From Cyanobacteria bacterium PR.3.49 (GTDB lineage Bacteria; Cyanobacteriota; Vampirovibrionia; Obscuribacterales; Obscuribacteraceae), in NCBI GenBank assembly GCA_013997645.1, contig PNKB01000011.1:1-52581 (forward strand): a DNA stretch of 52,581 nt, read 5' to 3'. Shown piece after piece: positions 16,789 through 25,206 of this stretch. Position numbers and translations under genes: made by a program. The notes under the pieces were generated by a model, which did no database searches, was not told where the DNA came from, and was given only the letters and a program-made list of their open reading frames with translations. Every line of letters starts with the position of its first letter. Positions within the stretch are counted from its first letter, which is position 1.

Positions 16789-17569
16789 TTTGAAACTGTT
16801 TCAGCGAATTCGCCAACGCGCCTTTCCATGCACTACGGCGCTATTGTCTTTTGCTCTTCTATTTGTTTCAGAAACAGAAGTTTTCGCACTTAGTCCAAAC
16901 AAAACTCAGTGGCATCTGCAGCTGCGAGACCAATCGACAGGCATTCACGACTTTTATTTCTGTCCGACGGCTGTAAAAATTCTGGACAAGGCTCGCGGTT
17001 ATTCGATCGTTTCTAGCGCTCCTGATTGGGATGTAGTGCTGTTTCGCCCCGATGATAAAGTTTATTGCAAGCAGTCTCGCAGCCAGTATTACTTCAACAT
17101 GGGATTCAAGCCAAAGACGACGTTTAGCGCGCCGATTGTTCTTGCCACGCAAAAGATAGGGCCGGTAACGGCGCCATTAATTTACGGGCCCTATCACAAT
17201 GACGCGATCAAAAAGTTCAAAGGCATACCGACGCAGGTAGACGATTTGATCAGTTGCTATTTCAAAATGGGTTGTGTTCCGGGAATAAGACTGCGATGTG
17301 TTTCCAACAAAGTGCCTGATCGCTCGAAAACCAGTCTGGGAGCGCAGGTCTTCTTGTCTGCCGCTGAAGACCCTAGCGGGGTGACTCTCGAAACCATGTC
17401 ATTATCTGAAATGCCTTACGATGCATCAACATTCAAGATTCCAGCCGGTTTGCGGGCGGAGAAGGACACGAAGCATATTAAAACTGGTTTGGCAAAACGC
17501 AAAGAAGCAGAAGCGATATTTCTCGACATGGGTGTCGGAGACGAGCTGGGCAAGGCAAAACGCAAATGA
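16775..17569 (+). CDS. Secreted protein of the five-member paralogous family (member 3)
   Basis: A 264-residue protein with a signal peptide (TALLSFALLFVSETEVFA). It shares the family blocks in more divergent form: WHLQLRDQSTGIHDFYF, VSSAPDWDVVLFRPDDKVYC, MPYDASTFKIPAGLR and KRKEAEAIFLDMGVGDELG. The start is taken as GTG 16775, overlapping the stop of member 2 by 14 bases; an earlier in-frame ATG at 16718 would overlap by 70 bases and put a long polar extension before the signal peptide. Its stop overlaps the next ATG (ATGA). It carries extra Cys residues compared with members 2 and 4. Confidence 0.8.
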   Translation: MAKNSLKLFQRIRQRAFPCTTALLSFALLFVSETEVFALSPNKTQWHLQLRDQSTGIHDFYFCPTAVKILDKARGYSIVSSAPDWDVVLFRPDDKVYCKQSRSQYYFNMGFKPKTTFSAPIVLATQKIGPVTAPLIYGPYHNDAIKKFKGIPTQVDDLISCYFKMGCVPGIRLRCVSNKVPDRSKTSLGAQVFLSAAEDPSGVTLETMSLSEMPYDASTFKIPAGLRAEKDTKHIKTGLAKRKEAEAIFLDMGVGDELGKAKRK

Positions 17570-18327
17570 AAGAGAAAAAGTTGAAATTTAGCTTGGTACG
17601 TGTGAGCGCATTTGCATTTGCTTCAGTTGCCGTTGCGCTCTTTTCAGGTTCGCCCGCGAGTGCAAAGTCCGAATGGGTTTTGGAACAGCACCATCATCAG
17701 AGCGGGTACAACACGTTCTACTTTACCGATGATGCAATCAAAGTCTACGCCAAGAATTTCGGTTTTTACATAGTTTCCAAAGCACCGGATTGGAAGGTCA
17801 ACGCCTTTAGGCTGGACGACAAGATTATAAGCAGCATGCCTCGTGCGAAGTACTATGCGTTTCAACATTTCTATCCCGAAAAGAATCCGATCAATGACGG
17901 AAAACCCATCGGTACTGAGACCGTGTGGTCGGTAGTCTGCAAGCAGTATACTGGCGTTTACCATGACGATTGGGTGGCGCAGTTCAAAGGCATTACGCGT
18001 CCAGTTTGGGATTTGATTTCCGCCCATTACAAAGCGCAGCGAGTCGAGGGGATTAATTTGAAATCGGTCAAGAAAGCTAAAGCCGAACCCAAAAGGAAGC
18101 TTTCACAACTATGGGATGAGGAGGTCGATTCCGGTGTCAGACTGCAAACTTTGAAGTTGAAAGAAATTCCATATCGCGCATCCGATTTTGCGATACCCAC
18201 TGGTTTTCGCGTCGTGAAAGATCTTCGACAGATAATGACTTCCAAGGAAAGTCGACGAGAAGCGGAATCGATAATCGAGCAAATGGGGCTCGGAGAGGCG
18301 CTTGGCGGTGACGCTAAGAAGAAGTAG
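17566..18327 (+). CDS. Secreted protein of the five-member paralogous family (member 4)
   Basis: A 253-residue protein with signal peptide (FAFASVAVALFSGSPASA) and family blocks WVLEQHHHQSGYNTFYF, VSKAPDWKVNAFRLDDKII, YHDDWVAQFKGI, LKEIPYRASDFAIPTGFR and SRREAESIIEQMGLGEALG. The ATGA overlap with member 3 indicates translational coupling, so the three tandem copies are expressed together. The HHH/HHHQ cluster near the mature N-terminus is shared with member 2 but not with members 1, 3 or 5. Confidence 0.87.
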   Translation: MKEKKLKFSLVRVSAFAFASVAVALFSGSPASAKSEWVLEQHHHQSGYNTFYFTDDAIKVYAKNFGFYIVSKAPDWKVNAFRLDDKIISSMPRAKYYAFQHFYPEKNPINDGKPIGTETVWSVVCKQYTGVYHDDWVAQFKGITRPVWDLISAHYKAQRVEGINLKSVKKAKAEPKRKLSQLWDEEVDSGVRLQTLKLKEIPYRASDFAIPTGFRVVKDLRQIMTSKESRREAESIIEQMGLGEALGGDAKKK

Positions 18328-18355
18328 CAGGCGAATCAGTTTTTGCCCGTCGCTG

Positions 18356-19423
18356 TTATTTGGGTTTTAGGTTGCTTCCTTCCCAGCCTGTCAGGCTCAA
18401 TTTCAGGGCCTTCTTTCGATCCAAATTTGCCTGCGCTGTTTTGCCCAGCTTTTCATATGCGTCCGCCCGCGCCAGAAATGGTGTTTTTCCAGGATCCACC
18501 ATTAGTTTTATGCACATGTCATAATCGTCGACCGCTGCCTGCCAGTGACCTTGAGCGGCTTTGCACTTTCCTCGCAGCAGATAGGCTTCGTCGGAATCAG
18601 GATCGATTTTTAGAATAGATGTGTAATCGGAAATCGCTTTGTCATATTCTTTGAGGTTTTCGAAACAGCCGGCCCGATCGAAATAAATCTGGTCCAGATT
18701 GTAATTAACGCGGCTGCCGCCTTTCTCCGGCTCAATACTGATTACTTTGGTGAAATCGGCGATTGCCTCTCGATATTTTTTCTGATCGCGATTGCGCAGA
18801 GCACGGAAGAGCGTGAGTTTGCGAATGTTCTTGCTGCCACCCTTCAACTGCTTGTCGATGTATGCGACTTCGCTTTGGTTGTAATTTTTCTTCCAGTACT
18901 CGTTGGCCGCATCAAGGTCTCTTTTTGCAAGGTCGGGCTGTCGCAGCCGTCTGTATACCTTTGAGCGTTCTGTAAAAGCTTCGACCGACGGCTCTATTGC
19001 GATCGCCTTCGTGTAATCGCGCAACGCCATTTGCCAATCAGCTCTACGTGCGTAGCAATAGGCGCGCAGCATGTATGCGCGAATATACTTCGGTTGAAGC
19101 TTTATGAGGGTGTCGAAGTCTTTGATGGCTCGCGTGTAGCCTTCTCTTTCCATGAAAAATATGCCGCGATACAGATAGGCTGAATTCATCTTTGGGTCAA
19201 GCCGAATTGCTTCGTTCAGCGGCTTGAGTGCTTCCGGCGCGCCGCCCTCTACCAGGCGTTTGCCTTCACGATAAGCCCTGGCGGCTGGTCCGTTGCCTTT
19301 AGGTTTTATGATGTTGAATTTTTCGTCGATCACGGCGCCGCATTCGGGCGCAAAAGCACTTGCGACCGCCAGCAAAGCGACAGCCAGAATTTGTTTTTTT
19401 CCAATGACCAAGGAAAGCTTCAA
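18356..19423 (-). CDS. Exported TPR-repeat protein
   Basis: A 355-residue protein with an N-terminal signal peptide (ILAVALLAVASAFAPECGA) and about seven tetratricopeptide repeats, for example EALKPLNEAIRLDPKMNSAYLYRG and KAISDYTSILKIDPDSDEAYLLRG. TPRs build protein-binding superhelices; the partner is unknown. The start is TTG 19423, with GGGAG about six bases upstream. It is convergent with the secreted-family tandem set and divergent from member 5, so it is probably a single-gene transcript. Confidence 0.85.
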   Translation of the reverse strand: MKLSLVIGKKQILAVALLAVASAFAPECGAVIDEKFNIIKPKGNGPAARAYREGKRLVEGGAPEALKPLNEAIRLDPKMNSAYLYRGIFFMEREGYTRAIKDFDTLIKLQPKYIRAYMLRAYCYARRADWQMALRDYTKAIAIEPSVEAFTERSKVYRRLRQPDLAKRDLDAANEYWKKNYNQSEVAYIDKQLKGGSKNIRKLTLFRALRNRDQKKYREAIADFTKVISIEPEKGGSRVNYNLDQIYFDRAGCFENLKEYDKAISDYTSILKIDPDSDEAYLLRGKCKAAQGHWQAAVDDYDMCIKLMVDPGKTPFLARADAYEKLGKTAQANLDRKKALKLSLTGWEGSNLKPK

Positions 19424-19563
19424 GGAGAGCTCCCGGCGAAAAAAGGAATTGAGGCGACCTGATTCTTTTTTCCCTGGAGAAAACTAAACCCTGCGCAAAA
19501 AGAATGAAATGTCTTCTCTCTCGGGTATTTAGAACTGGAGATCTGCCGGAGTGAATACGGTTA

Positions 19564-20355
19564 GTGGAAACATTTGTTTTGGAACGTCGAATGTTTGGTC
19601 TTGCCCTGATGCTTTCATCTTTGGCGCTAGGTCTGACCTTCCCGCAGAACAGCTCGGGGGCGCCCAATGGAGAGCTGTCTCGGCAGGCAGGCTCGGCGAA
19701 GAAAGTGCAACACTCTTTGCGAATGCGGCAAGTTCATTTTATGCGGGGCGAACAAATTGTCCTCATGTGCCCGAAAGCGTTGAAACTCATCAGCAAAGCC
19801 CAAGGCTACAAGGTGGTGGCCAAGGCGCCCACCTGGGAAGTTATAGGTTATCGAGATGACGATAAGGTGCTTTGCCGAATGAGCATGGATGAATTCATCA
19901 GGCATTCGGGCCCCCGAAGCGGACGTCTTCCCGACTCGTTTAAGGTCGTAGGCGAGCGGAAAATTGGCCCACTGAAGGTCAAAGAGTATCGCCAGGGCGC
20001 TCACGAAGTTTGGCTGGCGGCCGAAAGCAAAATTCCTCAGGCTGTATATGACATTCTTTCCGCGTATAACAAATGCGGCCTGCTCAGTTCGATAATCATC
20101 AGGGTCGTTTCGGAAGACGAAGTTGAGTCGGTCAAGTTAGGTGTTCGGAAAAAAGAGATGCAACCAGTCATTATGATCGATACCAAGAACGCTGAGATGG
20201 TTCCGTATAAAGACTCTGATTATGAGCTTCCTCGCGGCTACAGAGAAGTTTTTGGCTGGGAGAAGTTTATGGTTTCAACCAAGAGCCGCGATTCTGCTTT
20301 CGAGATTTTCTCAGAGATGGGTCTGGGCGAAAAGTTCGGAAAGCAAGGCAAATAG
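19564..20355 (+). CDS. Secreted protein of the five-member paralogous family (member 5)
   Basis: A 263-residue protein, the most divergent member with number 1. It keeps the pattern YKVVAKAPTWEVIGYRDDDKVLC in the middle, VPYKDSDYELPRGYREV near the C-terminus and SRDSAFEIFSEMGLGEKFG at the end. The signal peptide follows an ERR basic N-region (MFGLALMLSSLALGLTF). The start is uncertain: GTG 19564 keeps the basic N-region, TTG 19579 also does, and ATG 19591 would remove it. It is divergent from the TPR gene at 18356. Confidence 0.8.
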   Translation: METFVLERRMFGLALMLSSLALGLTFPQNSSGAPNGELSRQAGSAKKVQHSLRMRQVHFMRGEQIVLMCPKALKLISKAQGYKVVAKAPTWEVIGYRDDDKVLCRMSMDEFIRHSGPRSGRLPDSFKVVGERKIGPLKVKEYRQGAHEVWLAAESKIPQAVYDILSAYNKCGLLSSIIIRVVSEDEVESVKLGVRKKEMQPVIMIDTKNAEMVPYKDSDYELPRGYREVFGWEKFMVSTKSRDSAFEIFSEMGLGEKFGKQGK

Positions 20356-20362
20356 CCGCATT

Positions 20363-20376
20363 GTAGTATATACTAC
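20363..20376. repeat. 14-bp perfect palindrome
   Basis: GTAGTATATACTAC is a perfect palindrome just after the stop of the gene at 19564. It shares the TACTAT/ATAGTA theme of other intergenic elements in the window (284, 1263, 22559, 33023). It may be a protein-binding site. Confidence 0.4.
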
Positions 20377-20392
20377 GCGTTGTCGTATGAAA

Positions 20393-20431
20393 GATGCAAA
20401 AAGAATCGCGCATAGAATGCACGCGATTCTT
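20393..20431 (-). terminator. Rho-independent terminator of the 22.2-20.5 kb minus-strand set
   Basis: A perfect 10-bp stem, AAGAATCGCG (20401-20410) with CGCGATTCTT (20422-20431), has an 11-base loop. Read on the minus strand it is followed by TTTTTGCATC, an adequate U tract. It ends the minus-strand genes beginning at 22216 and may also serve the convergent plus-strand gene. Confidence 0.75.
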
Positions 20432-20504
20432 GACGGCAGTTCTTTCCTTTGACCTGCCGTCTATGTCTTTTTCAAGGTCATCAAGTCGCGCAGTGAAAAA
20501 CCGT

Positions 20505-21098
20505 TCACTCCGGAATTTTGGTGAGCCGGTCCACAACGCGTTCGGCGATGTTCGTCGATACCGCTTCGTGGTCAACGTTCTTCATCAGTTCGTCAAAACT
20601 GCGGACGCGAGGAATTTCCCCGTTCGGGCGTCGCGCATCCTCGAGTTCGACCTTGTCCCGACCTCGCAGAATGAACAGGCGGTCGACATCATGCGGATCG
20701 AAATGCGTGAGCACGAGAGTGTTTTCGCCCTTGTCCCGCGCTTCCCAACCGCTGTTCTTCAAGATGAGAATCGCCATCCTGAGAACCTCGTCGTGGACTT
20801 CGGCGTGATACTTCACCTCAAAGTCCGAGGTTCGCTGGATTTCCTCAATCTGCTTTTCGACCTGGCCGATCAGCGTGCAGGCGAGCAATTCGCCTTTTGT
20901 GATCTGGGCATTTCGCCGTTCTTCCTTGTGGCTGAGACGAGGGCGAGGACGAGCACCGGCAGGATCTGCGGTCGGCAGATAGACGACGTTGGAGCGTCGC
21001 GGAGGCGGTGTCGGAAAGAGCAGGTTGACGATGTATGGTGCTGCGAAATACAGCACGAGAAGGGCTGCCGCTGCGGTTGAGAGTACAGGAATGCACAT
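20505..21098 (-). CDS. Single-pass membrane protein, paralogue of the two upstream genes
   Basis: A 197-residue protein: one N-terminal membrane helix (STAAAALLVLYFAAPYIVNLLF), a Pro/Arg-rich linker, a charged helical stretch, then a core (FEVKYHAEVHDEVLRMAILILKNSGWEARDKGENTLVLTH is the region, about residues 95-136) with the strand-helix-strand layout also seen in the genes at 21198 and 21848. ATG 21098 (MCIPV) has GAAGGA seven bases upstream, better than the in-frame TTG 15 bases earlier. The function is unknown. The soluble part should face the cytoplasm if the basic linker follows the positive-inside rule. Confidence 0.7.
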   Translation of the reverse strand: MCIPVLSTAAAALLVLYFAAPYIVNLLFPTPPPRRSNVVYLPTADPAGARPRPRLSHKEERRNAQITKGELLACTLIGQVEKQIEEIQRTSDFEVKYHAEVHDEVLRMAILILKNSGWEARDKGENTLVLTHFDPHDVDRLFILRGRDKVELEDARRPNGEIPRVRSFDELMKNVDHEAVSTNIAERVVDRLTKIPE

Positions 21099-21197
21099 TT
21101 TGTTTTCCTTCAATTGGTGTTGAACATTGACGGACGCGCAGCTTTTGCGTCCGTCGGAAGCAATTGATGTTGTTTCGAGACTTTCCGTTGCGGATGC

Positions 21198-21716
21198 CTA
21201 CAGTCCAATGTCCCATGGGCTGGCGACATAGGGCTCCGAGCCGTCCGCATAACGCGTCGGTACGAATGGTTCGTCCGAATCGAACTGGTACGCCAAGTCC
21301 ATCGAAGATGTTCTCAGCTTTTCCACATCTTCGCGCCGAGACGGCGCAATCAGAGCTTTTCCATCCGAGTACATGATGGGATACCAGGCGTTGCTTTTGA
21401 GAATGCCGCGCGCGGCCGCAACGATGTCAGCGCTTGTTCTCGGCTCGAATTCGACTGTGAATTCGCGCTTGTTCGGTGCTGACTTGCGCTGTTCGATCAC
21501 CTGCGCGATCAGGTCTTTGGCGAGCATCGCTGCATGTTTGACGACATGATCGCTGAAGCGCTTTCTGCTCTGCCGCGTCTCGGACTCTGATTTCTCCAGC
21601 TGCTTGATGAGCAGCGAACAGACACGCGCGCACCGAACTTGCAGGTACGCCATCGGCAGGACATAGAAGGCGCCGACGAGAACGAAGGCGAGTATCCAGA
21701 ATTGAGTGTCGGTCAT
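21198..21716 (-). CDS. Single-pass membrane protein, paralogue of neighbours
   Basis: A 172-residue protein starting MTDTQFWILAFVLVGAFYVL, the same opening as MSDHKFWIISLLLLFLVFGL of the gene at 21848. A helical region rich in Lys/Arg/Glu follows, then a core FTVEFEPRTSADIVAAARGI...NAWYPIMYSDGKALIAPS. The C-terminus is an acidic tail. ATG 21716 has TGGAGA six bases upstream. No known domain was recognised; the shared core suggests a common ligand-binding or oligomerisation module. Confidence 0.72.
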   Translation of the reverse strand: MTDTQFWILAFVLVGAFYVLPMAYLQVRCARVCSLLIKQLEKSESETRQSRKRFSDHVVKHAAMLAKDLIAQVIEQRKSAPNKREFTVEFEPRTSADIVAAARGILKSNAWYPIMYSDGKALIAPSRREDVEKLRTSSMDLAYQFDSDEPFVPTRYADGSEPYVASPWDIGL

Positions 21717-21847
21717 GGCAGTCTCCAAAGTTTTAGCTGCGAGAGCTGAGTTTCTAGTTTCAAATGCCGAAAACCAGTCGGAAGGCGAACGTGGTCACAG
21801 CCCCGAGAAAAATCTCGAAGGTGATCACAGTGAAGATGCAGGGGATT

Positions 21848-22216
21848 TCAAAGGTTCTTGTTAGCCGTGATCAGGTTGGGCCAATAGATGACCCGACCCT
21901 CAGCCAGAAGGACGACGTTGTATCCGGCGTCTCTGACGAGAGACAAGGCATTGTTAACGTCACCCTTATCGAAATTGGTCTTGAACTCGATGACTGTGTA
22001 TTTGTCTTCCTTGTCGACGTTGGTAATTTCGTCGAGCAGGTCATCGTAAAGCGCCCAGATTTCTTCCTGTCTGAGCCTTACCTCTTTGAAGGTTTCTGCA
22101 AGTTTTGCGGATGAGCGCGCGGCGGCATTGTGTTTCCATTGCAGGTAGAGAAACCGGAGGCCAAACACCAGGAACAGCAGCAACAGCGAAATTATCCAGA
22201 ATTTGTGGTCGGACAT
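21848..22216 (-). CDS. Single-pass membrane protein, smallest of three paralogues
   Basis: A 122-residue protein: membrane helix at residues about 7-24, a basic then acidic helical stretch, and a core (KYTVIEFKTNFDKGDVNNAL...AGYNVVLLAEGRVIYWPN) ending almost at the C-terminus. It therefore defines the minimal unit shared by the three paralogues. ATG 22216 follows TGGAGTGGACA. It is the first gene of the three-gene set, and no promoter is obvious in the 600-base gap upstream. Confidence 0.72.
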   Translation of the reverse strand: MSDHKFWIISLLLLFLVFGLRFLYLQWKHNAAARSSAKLAETFKEVRLRQEEIWALYDDLLDEITNVDKEDKYTVIEFKTNFDKGDVNNALSLVRDAGYNVVLLAEGRVIYWPNLITANKNL

Positions 22217-22845
22217 TGTCCACTCCATTTTTCAAGATTTGAAATTCACAGGGGGTTGAATGCATAGCTTCGCAACCGTTTAAGGCGTCGAAACAGTTTC
22301 ATTTGCAGGCGCGCTCAGGACCAAGTTGTGACGGCGGACTTGCATGAATGACGTGTCGTCACAAGAAAAATTCGAATGGGGTGAATAAAGCTAGTGCCTA
22401 GGCCTGAACATTCACGAAGGAATATGTGAGAAATAATTCTCATCTTGATGATGAAGCTACCGGCTTATCAATAGAGCAATCATGATAGGAGATAAAAACT
22501 GATGGATAGCGAATCGCGGGCGTGCGCATCGCTCGCATTAATTGCGCTAAATGTGCCACTATATACGGTATCAGAGCAAAAAGCGAGTGACTCGATTTGC
22601 ATCGAATCTCTCGCTGAATGTTTGATTGCTGATTTGAGCCGGACACACTCCGGCACCGTTGTTTGCTGAACTCAAGGTATGAACAAATACCAAAAAATGT
22701 CGTGAGATTTTGATGCGCGGAAATTTTTGAACACACTCAAATGTTTTACGAAAAAGAGTAGTAGAAAAGGCGAAAAAACGAAGCAGGTGAAGTCGCGGAG
22801 CCGTTTGGCCCAACGCTCTCACCTGCTTCGTCTATGCAGACGCGC
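22217..22845. other. Long intergenic stretch between two minus-strand gene sets
   Basis: No gene is supported. The right end is the terminator of the NAD-related cluster. Near 22559 lies the 12-mer ACTATATACGGT also present near 1265. Read on the minus strand this is a candidate promoter region for the three paralogues, but no convincing -35/-10 pair was found. Confidence 0.45.
22770..22832 (-). terminator. Strong Rho-independent terminator of the NAD-related cluster
   Basis: A 12-bp stem, CGAAGCAGGTGA (22779-22790) with TCACCTGCTTCG (22819-22830), encloses a GC-rich loop. On the minus strand it is followed by TTTTTTCGCCTTTT. It lies directly after the stop of the gene at 22846 and marks the end of the seven-gene set. 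Confidence 0.92.
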
Positions 22846-23076
22846 CTACCTGTGACGGTGGCGATTGTTTATGTAATCATCGAAGGCGGCTCGCTGTTCG
22901 GCTTCGGTCGGCGCATTGAAGCGATCGACCTGAAGTTTGGCGATGTGCCTGACGCCCGCAGCGATGCAGACGGCGAGGACGAAGAAGAGGATGATTACGA
23001 ACCAGAACCCGGCCATTAGAATCGGGCTCCGATTGCGGACTTTGCGAATTTCGAATGCATAGTTTCGTTCCTTCAT
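22846..23076 (-). CDS. Small single-pass membrane protein
   Basis: A 76-residue protein: a basic N-terminus, one strong membrane helix (ILMAGFWFVIILFFVLAVCIAAGV) and a short soluble tail ending in NRHRHR. ATG 23076 was chosen because it precedes a typical cytoplasmic N-region, though no clear Shine-Dalgarno is seen; a TTG 81 bases upstream is possible. It is last in the seven-gene cluster, just before the terminator. The function is unknown. Confidence 0.55.
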   Translation of the reverse strand: MKERNYAFEIRKVRNRSPILMAGFWFVIILFFVLAVCIAAGVRHIAKLQVDRFNAPTEAEQRAAFDDYINNRHRHR

Positions 23077-23227
23077 TTGGGAACGCGAGTTTCTTTGTTG
23101 CGCGTTCCACGGCACAGCAGTCCATGCTGCGCGGTTTCGTTTTGGCAGGTCTTTCAAGCAGAAGGAGGTGCGGACAGAAACTTTGCCTCAAAGACATTGT
23201 TTCCATCCGCACCTCGCGTTTCCGCCG

Positions 23228-23560
23228 TCAAGCTGCCGGTGCAGGCGTGATGAGCTTGGCACTGGCGCGCAGTTCGCACCAGTAGACGAAGCCTTCGACT
23301 TCCGGTTGTTCGACGACTTTGACTTTCGCCGAATTACCTGCTTCTCCTCGACGCTTGGGTCCTTCAAGCACTTCCAGCTTGGTGCCGGAGGTGATCTTGT
23401 AATGACCGTCGAAGAAACCACCGGGTTTAGGCGTCAAAAGCAGGTATTCCTTGGTGCCGCCGCCGAGGTTCATGCCGAAGCTCGGCAGACCATCTTTGAT
23501 GACGGGAAGCACTTCGAGAATCGCGCCTTTGACCATTTGCGCTTTCTTGAGTAGAGGCAT
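23228..23560 (-). CDS. Small protein with SH3-like pattern
   Basis: A 110-residue protein. Its second half (YKITSGTKLEVLEGPKR, AKVKVVE, GFVYWCELRAS) fits the alternating pattern of bacterial SH3-like domains, which often bind peptides or wall fragments. There is no signal peptide. AGGGAA lies eight bases before ATG 23560. It lies between the NadE-like gene and a small membrane protein gene in the same cluster. The SH3 assignment is tentative. Confidence 0.6.
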   Translation of the reverse strand: MPLLKKAQMVKGAILEVLPVIKDGLPSFGMNLGGGTKEYLLLTPKPGGFFDGHYKITSGTKLEVLEGPKRRGEAGNSAKVKVVEQPEVEGFVYWCELRASAKLITPAPAA

Positions 23561-23635
23561 GCATTGATTCCCTAGCTGTGGAGCGCACTGAGGACGTTCC
23601 AGATGCGCTCATTGGAGCATGGCATTTTCGTCGTT

Positions 23636-24298
23636 CTAAACCTGAGGTCCGGTGACGGGAAGATGCCGCCGGAACTGGTTGATGTTGTAGACGCCGGTCA
23701 GATACTCGACCTGTCCGGGCGTCAGCGCGCGAAGCGTTTTCTTCTTTGCCTCGCCGCATTTTGCCTTGAGAAACACGTCGATAAGCTCCAGAGGAATTTC
23801 GGCGATTTCTTTCGGGCGACCGCAGTCGGGGTCGGCACGGCGGCTGGAATTGGTCACCTCTTTCGGAACACCGATGAGGTCGCACAACTCCATGATGTCC
23901 GATTTCCACACGCCTGCCAGGGGCAAGAAGGTGGCGATGCGACTGGGCAGACTGAAGTTGCCCATCACCTCTTCGGAGCGGTTTCTGGAGCCAACCAGCC
24001 ACCTCTGCTCGGCAATGGCGATGGTGGAGAAGGTCGCCCAGCGACGCGACTCCCTGTCTTCTTTGCCGCGCGGTGCCGGGATGCAGCGGACTTCTCCTAC
24101 CGACTCGAACCACTCGCGGCAGCGCAGCGAATTTTTCGAACCGGAGAAAACACCGACCGTCTTTTCCGGGCACGCCTGGTTGAAGAGCCAGAAGATGAGC
24201 GCGCTATCAGACCCGCCGCTGATTGGCACGAGAATCCCATGTGCCCGGCGAGTGCTCTTGCGGAGCCATTTGATGAGCGTTTTCAAACGCTTGTCCAT
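23636..24298 (-). CDS. nadE: NadE-like NAD+ synthetase (short form)
   Basis: A 220-residue protein of the NAD synthetase family, which amidates nicotinic acid adenine dinucleotide with ammonia and ATP. It has the PP-loop SGGSDSAL (about residues 27-34), WLVGSRNRSEEVMGNF (the NxSE block), FLPLAGVWKSDIMELCDLIGVP, and a C-terminal PLELIDVFLKA block. Ammonia-dependent NadE is usually about 245-275 residues, so this is short, mainly between the PP-loop and the NxSE block. There is no glutaminase domain. A strong AAGGAGG site overlaps the end of the upstream SDR gene. It could use a related substrate. The Nudix and SDR neighbours support a NAD-linked role. Confidence 0.75.
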   Translation of the reverse strand: MDKRLKTLIKWLRKSTRRAHGILVPISGGSDSALIFWLFNQACPEKTVGVFSGSKNSLRCREWFESVGEVRCIPAPRGKEDRESRRWATFSTIAIAEQRWLVGSRNRSEEVMGNFSLPSRIATFLPLAGVWKSDIMELCDLIGVPKEVTNSSRRADPDCGRPKEIAEIPLELIDVFLKAKCGEAKKKTLRALTPGQVEYLTGVYNINQFRRHLPVTGPQV

Positions 24299-24308
24299 GG
24301 TGTCCTCC

Positions 24309-25118
24309 TTAAGCGCCGCCGGTGAGCATCAAGGGATTCCCGTTCAAGGAAGGCAGCTTGCCGGAAGCGACGAGCGCTACGGCTTCTGCAACTTCCTCGG
24401 CGGGAATGATGCGCTTTTGCGGGTTGGTGTTTTTGACGATGTCTTCGGCTTCCGCCTCGCTGATTTTGCGGTGGCGAACGAGACCGGCGACGGTGCGCCT
24501 GGTCATGTCGCTTTCCACGAAGTGCGGGCAGATGGGCACGACGACGATGCCGTGCTTGGCGTATTCCAGAGCCAGCGACTTGGCGAAGCCGAGCTGCGCG
24601 TGCTTGGATGCCGTGTAGGCGCTGTCGTACTTGAAGCCCTTCACACCGGAGATGCTGTTGATGAAGCTGATGGTGCCGCATTTCTGCTCGACCATCACCT
24701 TCAGGCACTCCTGCGAGAAGTAGAAGGCACCATCGACGTTGACGGCGAAGATGTCCTTCCAGACCTTGCGGTCGAATTCATGCGCGGCGCCGCCTTTGGC
24801 GATGCCGGCATTGACGACCAGGTTGTGCAGCTGCCAACCGTTCTTCTTCACTTTTGCGACCGCGCGCCGAGCTGTAATCGGCTTGGAGACATCTCCGACC
24901 AGATAGTCGGCGGTGCCGCCCGCGGTGCGGATGGCGTTGCAAACAGCCTGCAGATCGGCCTCGGTTCTCCCGACCACCAGAACTGCCGTGTCCTGCGCCA
25001 TGCGCGTTGCGATAGCCCAGCCGATGCCGCGTCCACCGCCTGTGACGATGGTCGCTCTCGGTTTTACCTGAGCTGAAACAGATTCAGATTTTCGAGTTTC
25101 ACCAGATTTTTTGGGCAT
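24309..25118 (-). CDS. Short-chain dehydrogenase/reductase (SDR)
   Basis: A 269-residue classical SDR, an NAD(P)-dependent oxidoreductase. It has the cofactor motif TGGGRGIG, NAG at the beta-4 position (VVNAGIAKGG), the catalytic Ser in NSISGVKG, and Y-x-x-x-K in SAYTASKHAQLGF. The C-terminal PICPHFVESDMT and MLTGGA match 3-hydroxybutyrate dehydrogenase and acetoacetyl-CoA/3-oxoacyl reductase-like SDRs. The substrate cannot be fixed from sequence alone. ATG 25118 has GAGGA seven bases upstream. It ends ten bases before the NadE-like gene. Confidence 0.88.
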   Translation of the reverse strand: MPKKSGETRKSESVSAQVKPRATIVTGGGRGIGWAIATRMAQDTAVLVVGRTEADLQAVCNAIRTAGGTADYLVGDVSKPITARRAVAKVKKNGWQLHNLVVNAGIAKGGAAHEFDRKVWKDIFAVNVDGAFYFSQECLKVMVEQKCGTISFINSISGVKGFKYDSAYTASKHAQLGFAKSLALEYAKHGIVVVPICPHFVESDMTRRTVAGLVRHRKISEAEAEDIVKNTNPQKRIIPAEEVAEAVALVASGKLPSLNGNPLMLTGGA

Positions 25119-25206
25119 TTGCGTATCCTCATTTTGAAAAGCGGCTCCCAAACCGTAGGTTCAGGAGCCGCCTTAGCAGCCGGTTTTGAAACCAGCAGTG
25201 ACCGGC

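Noticed and set aside
21760..21828. Possible 22-residue hydrophobic peptide on the minus strand starting at GTG
   Set aside because: There is no Shine-Dalgarno, it is very short, and there is no independent support. It may be only the 3' trailer of the gene at 21848.
23766..25076. Long plus-strand open frame opposite the NadE-like and SDR genes
   Set aside because: The minus strand has PP-loop and SDR motifs with proper ribosome-binding sites. The plus frame has no recognisable domain and no start signal.
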